The notes below the pieces were generated by a model. It saw only the letters and a list, made by a program, of their open reading frames with translations. It made no database searches and was not told the DNA's origin. A stretch of DNA of 64,000 bases from Chlorobiota bacterium (GTDB lineage: Bacteria > Bacteroidota > Bacteroidia > Bacteroidales > JAADGE01): the NCBI GenBank assembly GCA_013152535.1, contig JAADGE010000082.1, forward strand, positions 1 to 64,000. Direction: 5' to 3'. Shown one piece after another: positions 18,484 to 28,651 of this stretch. The translations under genes were made by a program, and so were the position numbers. Position 1 is the stretch's first letter, and every line of letters starts with the position of its first letter.

Positions 18484-20216
18484 ATGAGTAATATTGAATT
18501 AAGCGAACAAGAACAACTGAGAAGAAAATCTCTTGAAGAAATTAAAAAGTTAGGTATAAATCCTTATCCTGCATCAAAATATGAGATAACTGCATGATAA
18601 CTGCATACAGTAAAGATATTAAAAATGCTTATAATCCGGAAGAAAATAACTTTCAAAATATAAGTATTGCAGGCAGAATAATGACTCGGCGGATAATGGG
18701 TAAAGCATCTTTTATTGAACTGCAGGATTCAAAAGGAAAAATACAGGTTTATTTCAATCGAGATGAAATTTGTTCCGGAGAAGATAAAACATTATATAAT
18801 ATTGTTTTTAAAAAGCTACTTGATTTGGGTGATATAATCGGCATAAAAGGCGATGTCTTCATTACACAAACAGGTGAAATCACCGTAAAAGCAAAAGAAT
18901 ACACAATTCTTACAAAATCTGTTCGTCCTTTGCCCGTAGTTAAGGAAAAAGACGGGAAAACCTACGATGCATTTTCTGACCCGGAACAAAGATACCGAAT
19001 GCGTTATTTGGATTTAATTGTAAATCCGCAGGTTAAAGAAACCTTTATTAAACGCACTAAGTTAACAAATTCAATGCGTGAGTATCTTAACGGAAAAGGT
19101 TATTTGGAAGTGGAAACACCCATTTTACAACCGATATACGGCGGTGCAGCTGCACGACCTTTTAAAACTCATCATAATGTGCTTGATCAAACCCTGTATT
19201 TAAGAATTGCCGATGAATTATACCTTAAAAAATTAATTGTAGGCGGATTTGACGGTGTTTATGAATTTGCAAAAGATTTCCGTAATGAAGGAATGGACAG
19301 ATTCCATAATCCGGAATTTACGCAAATGGAACTTTATGTTGCTTACAAGGATTATTTTTGGATGATGAATACTGTTGAAGAAATGGTAGAAAAAATTGCT
19401 TTAGATATTCACGGAACTACAAAAGTACAAGTCGGAGAAAATACAATTGACTTCAAAAGACCTTGGAAACGTTACACAATGTTTCAAGCCATTGAGCATT
19501 TTACCGGCATTGATATTTCCGAAATGAATGAAGAAGAATTGCGTACAACAGCTGAAAAACTCGGTATTGAAACAGATGCAACGATGGGAACAGGAAAATT
19601 AGTTGATGAAATTTTCGGCGAAAAATGCGAAGCTCAACTCATTCAACCCACGTTTATTACCGATTATCCGGTAGAAATGTCGCCGCTTGCAAAAAAACAC
19701 CGCAGTGTTGAGGGTTTGGTCGAACGCTTTGAAGCTGTTTGTAACGGAAAAGAAATTTGTAATGCTTATTCGGAACTTAACGACCCGATTGACCAAAGAG
19801 AACGCTTTGAAGAACAACTTTTACTTGCAAAAAGAGGCGATGACGAAGCTATGATGCTCGATGAAGATTTTCTGAAAGCTATTGATTACGGTATGCCGCC
19901 GACATCAGGTCTTGGTATCGGAATTGATCGTTTGGCAATGATTATGACAAATTCAAACTCAATTCAAGATGTTTTATTTTTTCCGCAAATGCGTCCCGAA
20001 AAGAAAGAACAAATTGATTCAACGGATAAATATATTGAAAAAGGAATTTCGGAAGAATGGGTCTTTCTTTTGCAAAAGCTTGGTTTTAAGACTGTTAACA
20101 GTCTAAAAGAAGCAAAACCGGGAAAATTATTTAATGATTTATGCGGATTAAATAAAAAAGGAAAACTCGGATTACAAAATCCGTCTGCGGATGATGTAAA
20201 AAAATGGTGTGAATAA
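18484..20216 (+). CDS. lysS: Lysyl-tRNA synthetase; native start at 18484, frame broken by an 11-bp duplication, ORF reopens at ATG 18594
   Basis: 18484-18597 encodes [37 protein letters not shown], a typical LysRS N terminus; 18594-20216 encodes the remainder (class II motifs, [31 protein letters not shown]). Confidence 0.92.
18585..18606. repeat. Perfect 11-bp tandem duplication (gataactgcat)x2 in lysS 5' region
   Basis: Read directly: atga|gataactgcat|gataactgcat|acag. Confidence 0.97.
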
Positions 20217-21063
20217 TTTTGAACAAATTGTGGAAGAAAAAAGTACCAAAGTCATAAAAGAATTGTTTTTTCATGTCGGTTTGGCAAAAACAGGTTCAAC
20301 ATTTTTGCAAAATAGGTTTTTTCATAAGCTGAAAGGTATCAGATACATTCATACATCAAAATTTTATCGTTATAACAGCATCATTAAGCAAAGTAATGAA
20401 AATCAACTGTTATTTTCTCGCGAATTTGACAGACAATTTTTTGATGAGACTTTAAAAATTGCCGAGAAATATCCTTATGCAAAAATTATTATTGTTTTAC
20501 GTTCAAATGAAAAATGGATTGCATCGCAATACCGAAGATATGTGAAAAACGGCGGTTCTCGCTCTTTTGAAAATTTTATTAATATTAAAACAAATAAAGG
20601 TATCTGGAAGATTGAAGAAGCCTTATTTTTACCGAAATTAAAATTTTTAACAAGACATTTTAACAATCCTCCTTTAATTCTGTTTTACGAAGAATTTAAA
20701 GAAAATCCGCATAAAGTTTTCAGAAAAATTGCTGACTATACAAATTCTGATTATGACAAAAATTCAATAAATCTGAAACCAAAACATAAATCTTATTCCG
20801 ATAAACAACTATTGTTTATACGAAAATTAACACGAAAATTCTATAAAAAAGACCCTTATGAATTTACGGACAAAGAAGTAACTTGGCTGAAATATCGAAG
20901 CCGATGGTTTCTTTTGCATATATTTTTATATCTTGCAAAGTTCATTCCGATGCGTTTTGAAGAGGAACTGATAAGCAAAAAACAACTTCTGGAATATGAA
21001 TCTTTTTATCGAAAGGATTGGGAACAATGTTTGGAATTTACAAAAGAAAATTCAGTATTTTAA
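20209..21063 (+). CDS. Sulfotransferase-like protein
   Basis: [24 protein letters not shown]-binding P-loop; [24 protein letters not shown]. Confidence 0.8.
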   Translation: MNNFEQIVEEKSTKVIKELFFHVGLAKTGSTFLQNRFFHKLKGIRYIHTSKFYRYNSIIKQSNENQLLFSREFDRQFFDETLKIAEKYPYAKIIIVLRSNEKWIASQYRRYVKNGGSRSFENFINIKTNKGIWKIEEALFLPKLKFLTRHFNNPPLILFYEEFKENPHKVFRKIADYTNSDYDKNSINLKPKHKSYSDKQLLFIRKLTRKFYKKDPYEFTDKEVTWLKYRSRWFLLHIFLYLAKFIPMRFEEELISKKQLLEYESFYRKDWEQCLEFTKENSVF

Positions 21064-21073
21064 AAAACAGGAA

Positions 21074-22030
21074 ATGAAAATAAGCGGATTTACAATGGGT
21101 AAAAATGTATCGAAATTATACTATCCGATACGCGAATCAATTGAATCAATTTTGCCGATTGTTGATGAATTTGTTATTGCATTGGGCGACAGCGATGAAG
21201 ATGATAATACCGAAGATATAATAAAGCAAATTAATTCACCTAAAATTAAAATAATACATACGGTTTGGGATATTGAAACCTATCCGAACGGAACTGAAAA
21301 TGCACGTCAGACAAATATTGCAAAAGAAGCCTGTACCGGTGATTGGCTTTTGCATTTACAAGCCGACGAAGTTATTCATGAAAAATATCTTGACCGAATA
21401 AAAAACGCTTGTCAAAAGTATCTCGACAATGATAAAGTTGAAGGTTTTTTGTTTCAATACAAACATTTTTTCGGAGATTATAATCATTATAACAATGCAC
21501 ACGGTTGGTATCCGAAAGAAATTAGATTAATCAGAAATAAACCGGATATTTATTCTTTTCGCTCGGCACAATCGTTTAAACGTGTTCCGAATTTTGATAA
21601 AAAAGATTTCAGACAATCCAACGGAACTTTTCCGCTTAATGTTGTTGAATTGGATGCATATATCTACCATTACGGCTGGGTACGCCCGCCCGAATATATG
21701 CAAAAAAAGACTAAGTCTTTAGATACCATTCATAAAGGAAAAGAAAAAGTTGAATATGAATATAAAAATAAAGATATTAATTTTGATTACGGTAATTTGT
21801 CAAACTTATCTGTTTTTAAAGAAACACATCCTAAAGTGATGGAAAATAAGATAAAGGCATTCAATTGGGCTGATAAATTACATTATGAGAAAAATTATAA
21901 ACCGTCTCGTGCCAAAATGAAACATGAAAAATTTAAAAGCAAATTACTGACTTTTATTTCAAAAAAGATTTTCGGAGGCAAACAACTTCTCGGTTATTCC
22001 AACTGGAAAATAATCGGTAAAGAATTTTAA
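21074..22030 (+). CDS. Family 2-like glycosyltransferase
   Basis: MKISGFTMGKNVSKLYYPIRESIESILPIVDEFVIALGDSDEDD...WLLHLQADEVIHE; listed ORF begins at 20996 but ATG at 21074 is more likely. Confidence 0.75.
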   Translation: MKISGFTMGKNVSKLYYPIRESIESILPIVDEFVIALGDSDEDDNTEDIIKQINSPKIKIIHTVWDIETYPNGTENARQTNIAKEACTGDWLLHLQADEVIHEKYLDRIKNACQKYLDNDKVEGFLFQYKHFFGDYNHYNNAHGWYPKEIRLIRNKPDIYSFRSAQSFKRVPNFDKKDFRQSNGTFPLNVVELDAYIYHYGWVRPPEYMQKKTKSLDTIHKGKEKVEYEYKNKDINFDYGNLSNLSVFKETHPKVMENKIKAFNWADKLHYEKNYKPSRAKMKHEKFKSKLLTFISKKIFGGKQLLGYSNWKIIGKEF

Positions 22031-22046
22031 TTAAATAAATACAAAA

Positions 22047-23864
22047 TTGAAAAAGTTAAAAAAAATATTAAAATATCTCGTTCCTTATTATGTAAATATT
22101 ATTTGGAACTTTGTTCTCAACATATTCCAAATCATATTTTCTGTTTTTTCTTTGTTGATGATTATTCCTTTTTTGAGGGTTTTATTTTCACAAGAAGCAA
22201 TTGTTACCGTAAAGCCTGAGTTTTCTTTTTCAGGAAGTGCATTTAATAATATCATTAACTATTATTTGGGACAAATTATTGAAACATACGGAAAAAAAGA
22301 AGCCCTTTTGGTTGTAAGTATTTTTGTTATCGTAATGATATTATTTAAAAATATTTTATTCTATTTCTCGAAATATGTAATGGTTCCTGTCAGAAACGGA
22401 GTTATTCGTGATATGCGTAATTCAATTTATAAAAAAATACTTGAGTTGCCGTTTTCTTATTTTTCAGAAGAGAGAAAAGGAGATATTATAAGCAAAATGA
22501 CAAATGATTTAAAAGAAATTGAATGGACAATAATGACTTCGATTGAAATGCTGATTCGTAATCCGCTGACAATCATTGTGTATCTGATTACATTAATTAT
22601 TATGAGTCCGCAATTGACCGTTTTTGTACTGATTTTAATTCCTGTAAGCGGAGCCATTATCGGAACCATAGGACGCTCACTGAAAAAAACATCTCGAAGA
22701 GCTCAGGATCAAATGGGAACTTTGCTTTCCAAAATTGAAGAAACACTTTCGGGTTTAAGGATTATTAAGGCATTTACTGCCGAAAATTTTGTATTTAAAA
22801 GTTTTGTTAATCATAATGAAACCTATAATAATACAATGAATAAAGTTTATCGTAAAAATTACTTAGCTTCTCCGATAAGTGAATTTCTCGGTATTTTACT
22901 GATATCAGGAATTATGTATTACGGAGGGTCTTTAGTTTTGGGTAATCAAAGTGCATTGTCTCCGGAAGCATTTATTGCTTATATTGCTGTTTTTTCACAA
23001 ATAATTAATCCGGCAAAAGCTTTTTCAACAGCACTTTATAATGTTCAAAAAGGTGCTGCTTCAATTGATCGAATTAACATAATTTTAGATGCCGAAAATA
23101 CGATTTTAGAGAAAGAGGATGCCGTTGAAATGAAATCTTTTGAAAAAGAAATAACATTTAAAAATGTTTCTTTTGCCTACGAAAATACTTTTGTTGTAAA
23201 GGATATTAATTTGACTGTTAAAAAGGGACAAACAGTTGCGTTAGTCGGTCAGTCAGGTTCCGGCAAATCAACATTGGTTGATTTAATTCCGAGATTTTAT
23301 GATATCACTGAAGGAGAAATTTTGATAGACGGGAAAAATATTAAAGATATTAAAATTGATGATTTGCGAAGTTTAATGGGGAATGTAAATCAAGAACCGA
23401 TTTTATTTAATGATACCGTCAAAAATAATATTGCTTTCGGTTCGGAAAATGTTCCGGATGAGAAAATAATTGAAGCAGCAAAAATTGCTAATGCTCATGA
23501 TTTTATTTTGCAGACAGAAGCAGGTTATGATACTAATATCGGAGACAGCGGTATAAAACTTTCAGGCGGACAAAGACAGCGGATGAGCATAGCACGTGCC
23601 GTGCTTAAAAATCCGCCGATTATGATTTTAGATGAAGCAACTTCGTCATTAGATACCGAATCTGAAAAAACTGTTCAGGAAGCTTTGGATCATTTGATGC
23701 AAAACAGAACTTCTGTGGTAATTGCTCATCGACTTTCTACAATAAGAAATGCTGATTTAATTTGTGTGATGCACAAAGGCGAAATCATAGAGAAAGGAAC
23801 ACATAATGATTTAATTAAACTTAACGGCAATTATAAGAAATTATATGATTTGCAGATATTTTAA
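22047..23864 (+). CDS. ABC transporter with fused permease and ATPase (MsbA-like exporter)
   Basis: TM domain; Walker A GQSGSGKST; signature LSGGQRQRMSIARA; Walker B IMILDEATSSLD. Confidence 0.93.
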   Translation: MKKLKKILKYLVPYYVNIIWNFVLNIFQIIFSVFSLLMIIPFLRVLFSQEAIVTVKPEFSFSGSAFNNIINYYLGQIIETYGKKEALLVVSIFVIVMILFKNILFYFSKYVMVPVRNGVIRDMRNSIYKKILELPFSYFSEERKGDIISKMTNDLKEIEWTIMTSIEMLIRNPLTIIVYLITLIIMSPQLTVFVLILIPVSGAIIGTIGRSLKKTSRRAQDQMGTLLSKIEETLSGLRIIKAFTAENFVFKSFVNHNETYNNTMNKVYRKNYLASPISEFLGILLISGIMYYGGSLVLGNQSALSPEAFIAYIAVFSQIINPAKAFSTALYNVQKGAASIDRINIILDAENTILEKEDAVEMKSFEKEITFKNVSFAYENTFVVKDINLTVKKGQTVALVGQSGSGKSTLVDLIPRFYDITEGEILIDGKNIKDIKIDDLRSLMGNVNQEPILFNDTVKNNIAFGSENVPDEKIIEAAKIANAHDFILQTEAGYDTNIGDSGIKLSGGQRQRMSIARAVLKNPPIMILDEATSSLDTESEKTVQEALDHLMQNRTSVVIAHRLSTIRNADLICVMHKGEIIEKGTHNDLIKLNGNYKKLYDLQIF

Positions 23865-23908
23865 ACTCAATGTTGTAACAAATTGATATTTTTGTTAAAA
23901 GATAAGTT

Positions 23909-25564
23909 GTGCTGAAACATATTTCCATACAAAATTACGCTTTAATTGAATCTTTAGAAATTGATTTTGAGCCCGGTTATTCCGTTATTACAGGTGAAAC
24001 AGGTGCCGGAAAATCAATATTATTGGGTGCTTTATCATTAATTTTGGGTAATCGAGTTGAAACCGGTGTTTTAAAGAATAAGGAAAAAAAATGTGTGGTT
24101 GAAGCTGAATTTGATCTTCAACGCTATTCTTTAAAAGTATTTTTTGATAAAAGTGATATTGATTATGACGAAATTACCATAATCCGACGCGAAATTATGC
24201 CCGGCGGACGTTCACGGGCATTTGTTAATGATACTCCCGTAAATTTGAGTGTTCTGAAAGATTTAAGTGTCCGACTTATCGATATTCATTCCCAGCATCA
24301 AAATTTACATTTAAATGACAATCGTTTTCAGCTTAATGTGTTAGATGCCTTTGCAAGACTTAATTTGGATATTGAAGATTATAAAATAAATTATTTTAGG
24401 TATCTTTCAGTTAAAAAAGACTTTCAAAAACTGATTGAACGTTCCGAAGAAGAAAAAAAAGATTATGATTTTTTACAGTTTCAATTTGATGAGCTGGAAA
24501 ATGCAAATTTACAAGTCGGTGAGCAAGCTGAAATTGAAACAGAATTACAACAATTAAATCATGCAGAAGAAATAAAACAGAGTTTATCAATTGCTTTTAA
24601 TGCAATTTCTGATGATAACAGCGGTATAACCGTTAAATTACGAGAAGGAATTTCTTCATTGAAACAAGTTCAAAAATTTTTCGGAAAATCAGATGAATTT
24701 CTTCAACGTTTAGAAAGTGTGAAAATTGAATTGGATGATCTTTCTCACGAATTAGAAATTTTATCGGAAGATTTAGAGCATAATCCCGACAGAGCTGAAT
24801 ATCTGAAAGAAAGAATTGATTTAATTTACGCTTTACAGAGTAAACATAAAATTGATACCGTTGAAGATTTGATTGCAATAAAAAATGATATACAAAATAA
24901 ATTGGATGATATAACAACGTTTGATTCTCGAATTATTGAGAAAAAAAAGCAATTGTATGAGCAAGAAAAAAAAATAACTGAACTCGCAGCAAAATTATCT
25001 GAGGGCAGGAGAGAAGCTGCCGGAAAATTTGAAAACAGAATTGTTGTAATTTTACAACGCCTCGGTATTCCTTCGGTAAAATTTAAAGTACGTTTGGAAG
25101 AAACAAATAATTTTACGGAAACAGGAAAAGATACCGTCAACTTTTTATTTTCTTCCAGTAAACATTCTGATGTTCAGGATATTGCAGAAATTGCATCCGG
25201 CGGTGAAATTTCGCGTTTGATGTTAAGCATAAAATCGGTTATTGCTGATACAATGGCTCTGCCTGCAATAATTTTTGATGAAATTGATACCGGTGTTTCG
25301 GGAGAAATTGCTGAAAAAATAGGACAAATTATGAAGGAAATGTCCGACAATATGCAGGTAATAAGTATTACTCATCTTCCGCAAGTGGCTGCAAAAGCAG
25401 ACTTTCATTACAAAGTGTTTAAAATTGAAGATGAATTTAACACCCGAACAGATATTAAAAGACTCAACAGAGAGGAACGTGTTAAGGAATTAGCAACGAT
25501 GCTGAGCGGAGAAAATATTACGGATGCCGCTTTTAAAAATGCAGAAGAATTACTGAAACCGTAA
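23909..25564 (+). CDS. recN: DNA repair protein RecN
   Basis: MLKHISIQNYALIESLEIDFEPGYSVITGETGAGKSILLGALSLILGNR; IASGGEISRLMLSIKSV; IIFDEIDTGVSGEIAEKIG. Confidence 0.95.
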   Translation: MLKHISIQNYALIESLEIDFEPGYSVITGETGAGKSILLGALSLILGNRVETGVLKNKEKKCVVEAEFDLQRYSLKVFFDKSDIDYDEITIIRREIMPGGRSRAFVNDTPVNLSVLKDLSVRLIDIHSQHQNLHLNDNRFQLNVLDAFARLNLDIEDYKINYFRYLSVKKDFQKLIERSEEEKKDYDFLQFQFDELENANLQVGEQAEIETELQQLNHAEEIKQSLSIAFNAISDDNSGITVKLREGISSLKQVQKFFGKSDEFLQRLESVKIELDDLSHELEILSEDLEHNPDRAEYLKERIDLIYALQSKHKIDTVEDLIAIKNDIQNKLDDITTFDSRIIEKKKQLYEQEKKITELAAKLSEGRREAAGKFENRIVVILQRLGIPSVKFKVRLEETNNFTETGKDTVNFLFSSSKHSDVQDIAEIASGGEISRLMLSIKSVIADTMALPAIIFDEIDTGVSGEIAEKIGQIMKEMSDNMQVISITHLPQVAAKADFHYKVFKIEDEFNTRTDIKRLNREERVKELATMLSGENITDAAFKNAEELLKP

Positions 25565-25565
25565 A

Positions 25566-26501
25566 TTAATGATTTTCTTTCTCAAATGCCTCCACAATAG
25601 GAGCTACTAACGGATGTCTGACAATATCTTCTTTTTTGAAATCAACGAAACCGATACCTTTTACATTTTTTAGTATCTGATTAACTTTTACAAGACCCGA
25701 AGCTGTTTTTTTCGGTAAATCAATTTGTGTCATATCTCCGGTAACAATAAATTTTGAATTTTCACCCATTCTTGTCAGAAACATTTTCAGTTGAGGGACT
25801 GTGGTATTTTGTGCTTCATCTAAAACAACAACGGCATCACTTAAAGTTCTTCCGCGCATATATGCCAAAGGTGCTATTTGAATAACGCCTTGTTCCATTA
25901 ATTTGTTTAATTTGTTTCCGGGCAAAATGTCAAGTAAAGCATCGTAAATTGCTTGCAAATACGGATCTAATTTGTCTTTTAAATCGCCGGGCAGAAAACC
26001 TAAATTTTCTCCTGCTTCAACAGCCGGGCGACTCAGAATAATACGTTTTACTTCATTATTTTTTAAAGCTCTTACGGCTAAGGCAATTGCTAAATATGTT
26101 TTTCCGGTTCCGGCAGGTCCCGTAGCAAATATTAAATCTTTTTTATCGTAAAGTGCAACAAATCTTTTTTGATTTTCGGAACGCGGAAAAATGGGCTTTC
26201 CGTTATTTCCGTAAATAATAATATTATCAGATTTTTTTTCCGCAGTCAGTTTTTTTTCAAAAATAAGTCCTATTTCGTTAACGGATAATTGATTGTATTG
26301 TTCCAGCCTTTGTTTTAATTTTTTAATAAAAGAGTTAAAATCATTAACTTCTGTTTTTTCTCCGGAAATAATGATTTCGTTACCGCGAAAAACAATTTTT
26401 AATTTCGGAAATAAAGATTTAATACGTCCGATATTCTTACTGTCATTTCCGTAAAAATCAATCAAAGAATCAGTCTCTAAATATATTTTTTTTTCAATCA
26501 T
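25566..26501 (-). CDS. PhoH family ATPase
   Basis: FATGPAGTGKTYLAIALAVRAL, RIILSRPAVEAGENLGFLPGDLKDKLDPYLQAIYDAL, VVLDEAQNTT. Confidence 0.95.
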   Translation of the reverse strand: MIEKKIYLETDSLIDFYGNDSKNIGRIKSLFPKLKIVFRGNEIIISGEKTEVNDFNSFIKKLKQRLEQYNQLSVNEIGLIFEKKLTAEKKSDNIIIYGNNGKPIFPRSENQKRFVALYDKKDLIFATGPAGTGKTYLAIALAVRALKNNEVKRIILSRPAVEAGENLGFLPGDLKDKLDPYLQAIYDALLDILPGNKLNKLMEQGVIQIAPLAYMRGRTLSDAVVVLDEAQNTTVPQLKMFLTRMGENSKFIVTGDMTQIDLPKKTASGLVKVNQILKNVKGIGFVDFKKEDIVRHPLVAPIVEAFEKENH

Positions 26502-26513
26502 TAAGTAATAATT

Positions 26514-27338
26514 TTGCGTTTACAAAGTAAATATTTTTTCACTAATAAAGAAATCTTGCCTGTAATTACCTTAATATCCGACAGAAATGTTGATGATTTT
26601 TTTCTCGGGAGATTAAAAGGTAAAATTTTAAGTACCTGTGATGATATTAACATCATTGATTTGGCTCATAATATCGGGCATCACAGTGTTTCAAGAGCAG
26701 CATTTATTCTGAAAAACAGTTGGCGTGATTTTCCGGACAAAACGGTACATCTTATAGGTGTTGACAGTGAATGTAACGGAAAACGAAAACATTTAATTGC
26801 CGAAATTAACAAACAATTTTTTATTGCTTCCGATAACGGACTTTTAAGTTTGGTATTCGATTCTTCTGAATTACAAAGGATTGTGAAAATCGAAATTTGT
26901 AAAGAGAATGTAATAATGATACCGGCTTTGTTTTCTTTTGCAGAAGCAGCATGTGAAATTATTAAAGGAAAAAAACTTGAAACATTCGGTAAAATAACTT
27001 CCGATATTAAAAGAATGCTGGCAATTAAACCGATGTTTGATAAATCTTATATTCTCGGAAATATGGTTTATACCGACAGTTACGGAAATGCGATTTCGAA
27101 TATTTCTTTTGATTTGTTTCATGAAGTTGCGAAGGGCAGAAACTATAAAATATTTACCGGAACTTCAGGATATTCAATTAATAAAATCAGTTTACGTTAT
27201 CAAGATGTGGAAGAAGGCGATTTGGCTGCTGTTTTTAACTCGTTGGGTTTGTTGGAAATAGCAATGAACAAAGGCGATTTGGCTAAGCTGATGAATTTTG
27301 ACAATAATACAAAAATAAGAATCGAATTTTATGATTAA
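26514..27338 (+). CDS. S-adenosyl-L-methionine hydroxide adenosyltransferase family (DUF62)
   Basis: PVITLISDRNVDDFFLGRLKGKI, HLIGVDSECNGKRKHLIAEI, FIASDNGLLSLVF; real start is likely TTG at 26556. Confidence 0.82.
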   Translation: MRLQSKYFFTNKEILPVITLISDRNVDDFFLGRLKGKILSTCDDINIIDLAHNIGHHSVSRAAFILKNSWRDFPDKTVHLIGVDSECNGKRKHLIAEINKQFFIASDNGLLSLVFDSSELQRIVKIEICKENVIMIPALFSFAEAACEIIKGKKLETFGKITSDIKRMLAIKPMFDKSYILGNMVYTDSYGNAISNISFDLFHEVAKGRNYKIFTGTSGYSINKISLRYQDVEEGDLAAVFNSLGLLEIAMNKGDLAKLMNFDNNTKIRIEFYD

Positions 27339-28416
27339 CAGAATAGTTAAGATGACGTTCCGTAAGGAACATATTGAAGATTTTATCCGGTTTACCGCAG
27401 AAATTCAGGAAACAATTAAAAGTCATGAAGGCTGTTTGCATTTGAATATTTTGCAGGATAAAAAGTATCCTGAAATTTTTTTTACATACAGTTGCTGGAA
27501 TTCCGAAAAAGATTTAGAAAATTACCGAAAATCCGAATTTTTCAATACTATTTGGTCCCGGACAAAAAAATGGTTTTCCGATAAACCTCAAGCCTGGAGT
27601 ACGGAAATAGTTTCGGCTGAGGCTGTCGTTAATTCAACGGCAGTAAGAATTATTGCTTTTGAGCGTATTCTCGGAATTATGGATAAAATAAGAAAAGAAT
27701 GTCCGTGGGATTCGGTACAGACTAATGAAAGTTTGAGAAGTTTAACCTTGGAAGAAGCTTATGAATTGGCGGAAGCCGTATTAAATTCGGATTTTGAAAA
27801 TATTAAAAAAGAACTCGGAGATTTATTTTTACATATTATTTTTTATGCCAAAATTGCCGAAGAGAAAAAACAATTTGATATTGCCGATGTGATAAATTCT
27901 TTAGCGGAAAAGTTGATTTACCGGCATCCGCATGTATTTGGTAATGTTGAAGTTTCTGATAAAGAAGATGTAGAAACAAATTGGGAAAAACTTAAATTAA
28001 AAGAAAAATCAAACGGAAATAATCATACGGTACTCGGCGGAATTCCCAAATCGTTGCCTTCAGTAATTAAAGCTGTAAGAATGCAGGAAAAAGCACGAGG
28101 CGTAGGTTTTGACTGGGAACAAAAAGAACAGGTTTGGGATAAAGTAAAAGAAGAATTGGGCGAATTTGAAGCAGAGTTGAAAGCAAATGACCAACGAAAA
28201 TCCGAAGAAGAATTCGGTGATTTGATGTTTGCGATGATAAATGCCGCTCGTTTGTACGGCATAGACCCTGAAAGTGCACTTGAACTTACCAATCAAAAAT
28301 TTATCAGGCGATTTAACTATCTGGAAAAAAATACTTTACAGAAAGGATTGTCTTTGCAGGATATGACTTTAGACGAAATGGAAGCCATTTGGCAAGAAGC
28401 AAAAAAAACTGAGTAA
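27331..28416 (+). CDS. ABM-like domain fused to MazG nucleoside triphosphate pyrophosphohydrolase
   Basis: N-terminal ~92 aa ABM-like (NRIVKMTFRKEHIEDFIRFTAEIQETIKSHEGCLHLNIL); then ERILGIMDKIRKECPWDSVQTNESLRSLTLEEAYELAEAV...KRHPHVFG-type region and EEEFGDLMFAMINAARL of MazG. Confidence 0.88.
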   Translation: MINRIVKMTFRKEHIEDFIRFTAEIQETIKSHEGCLHLNILQDKKYPEIFFTYSCWNSEKDLENYRKSEFFNTIWSRTKKWFSDKPQAWSTEIVSAEAVVNSTAVRIIAFERILGIMDKIRKECPWDSVQTNESLRSLTLEEAYELAEAVLNSDFENIKKELGDLFLHIIFYAKIAEEKKQFDIADVINSLAEKLIYRHPHVFGNVEVSDKEDVETNWEKLKLKEKSNGNNHTVLGGIPKSLPSVIKAVRMQEKARGVGFDWEQKEQVWDKVKEELGEFEAELKANDQRKSEEEFGDLMFAMINAARLYGIDPESALELTNQKFIRRFNYLEKNTLQKGLSLQDMTLDEMEAIWQEAKKTE

Positions 28417-28432
28417 ATTTGAAAATAATAAG

Positions 28433-28642
28433 TTACTGATTTATTATTTTTTGAACTCTTCCTACTTCGCCTGTTTCCAAACGCACTTTTATGCCGTGCG
28501 GATGTGTTGCGGATTTAGTTAAAATTTTTTCAACAAAACCTTCGGTTAATTCGCCTGTGCGTTGGTGGTGTTTTTGTATAATTTCAACTTCCAGTCCCGG
28601 TGTTATGTCTTTTCTGTTTTTTCCGCTTAGGTATTGATTCAT
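28433..28642 (-). CDS. YwbE family protein (DUF2196)
   Basis: GLEVEIIQKHHQRTGELTEGFVEKILTKSATHPHGIKVRLETGEVGRVQ. Confidence 0.9.
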   Translation of the reverse strand: MNQYLSGKNRKDITPGLEVEIIQKHHQRTGELTEGFVEKILTKSATHPHGIKVRLETGEVGRVQKIINQ

Positions 28643-28651
28643 TTTTTGCAG

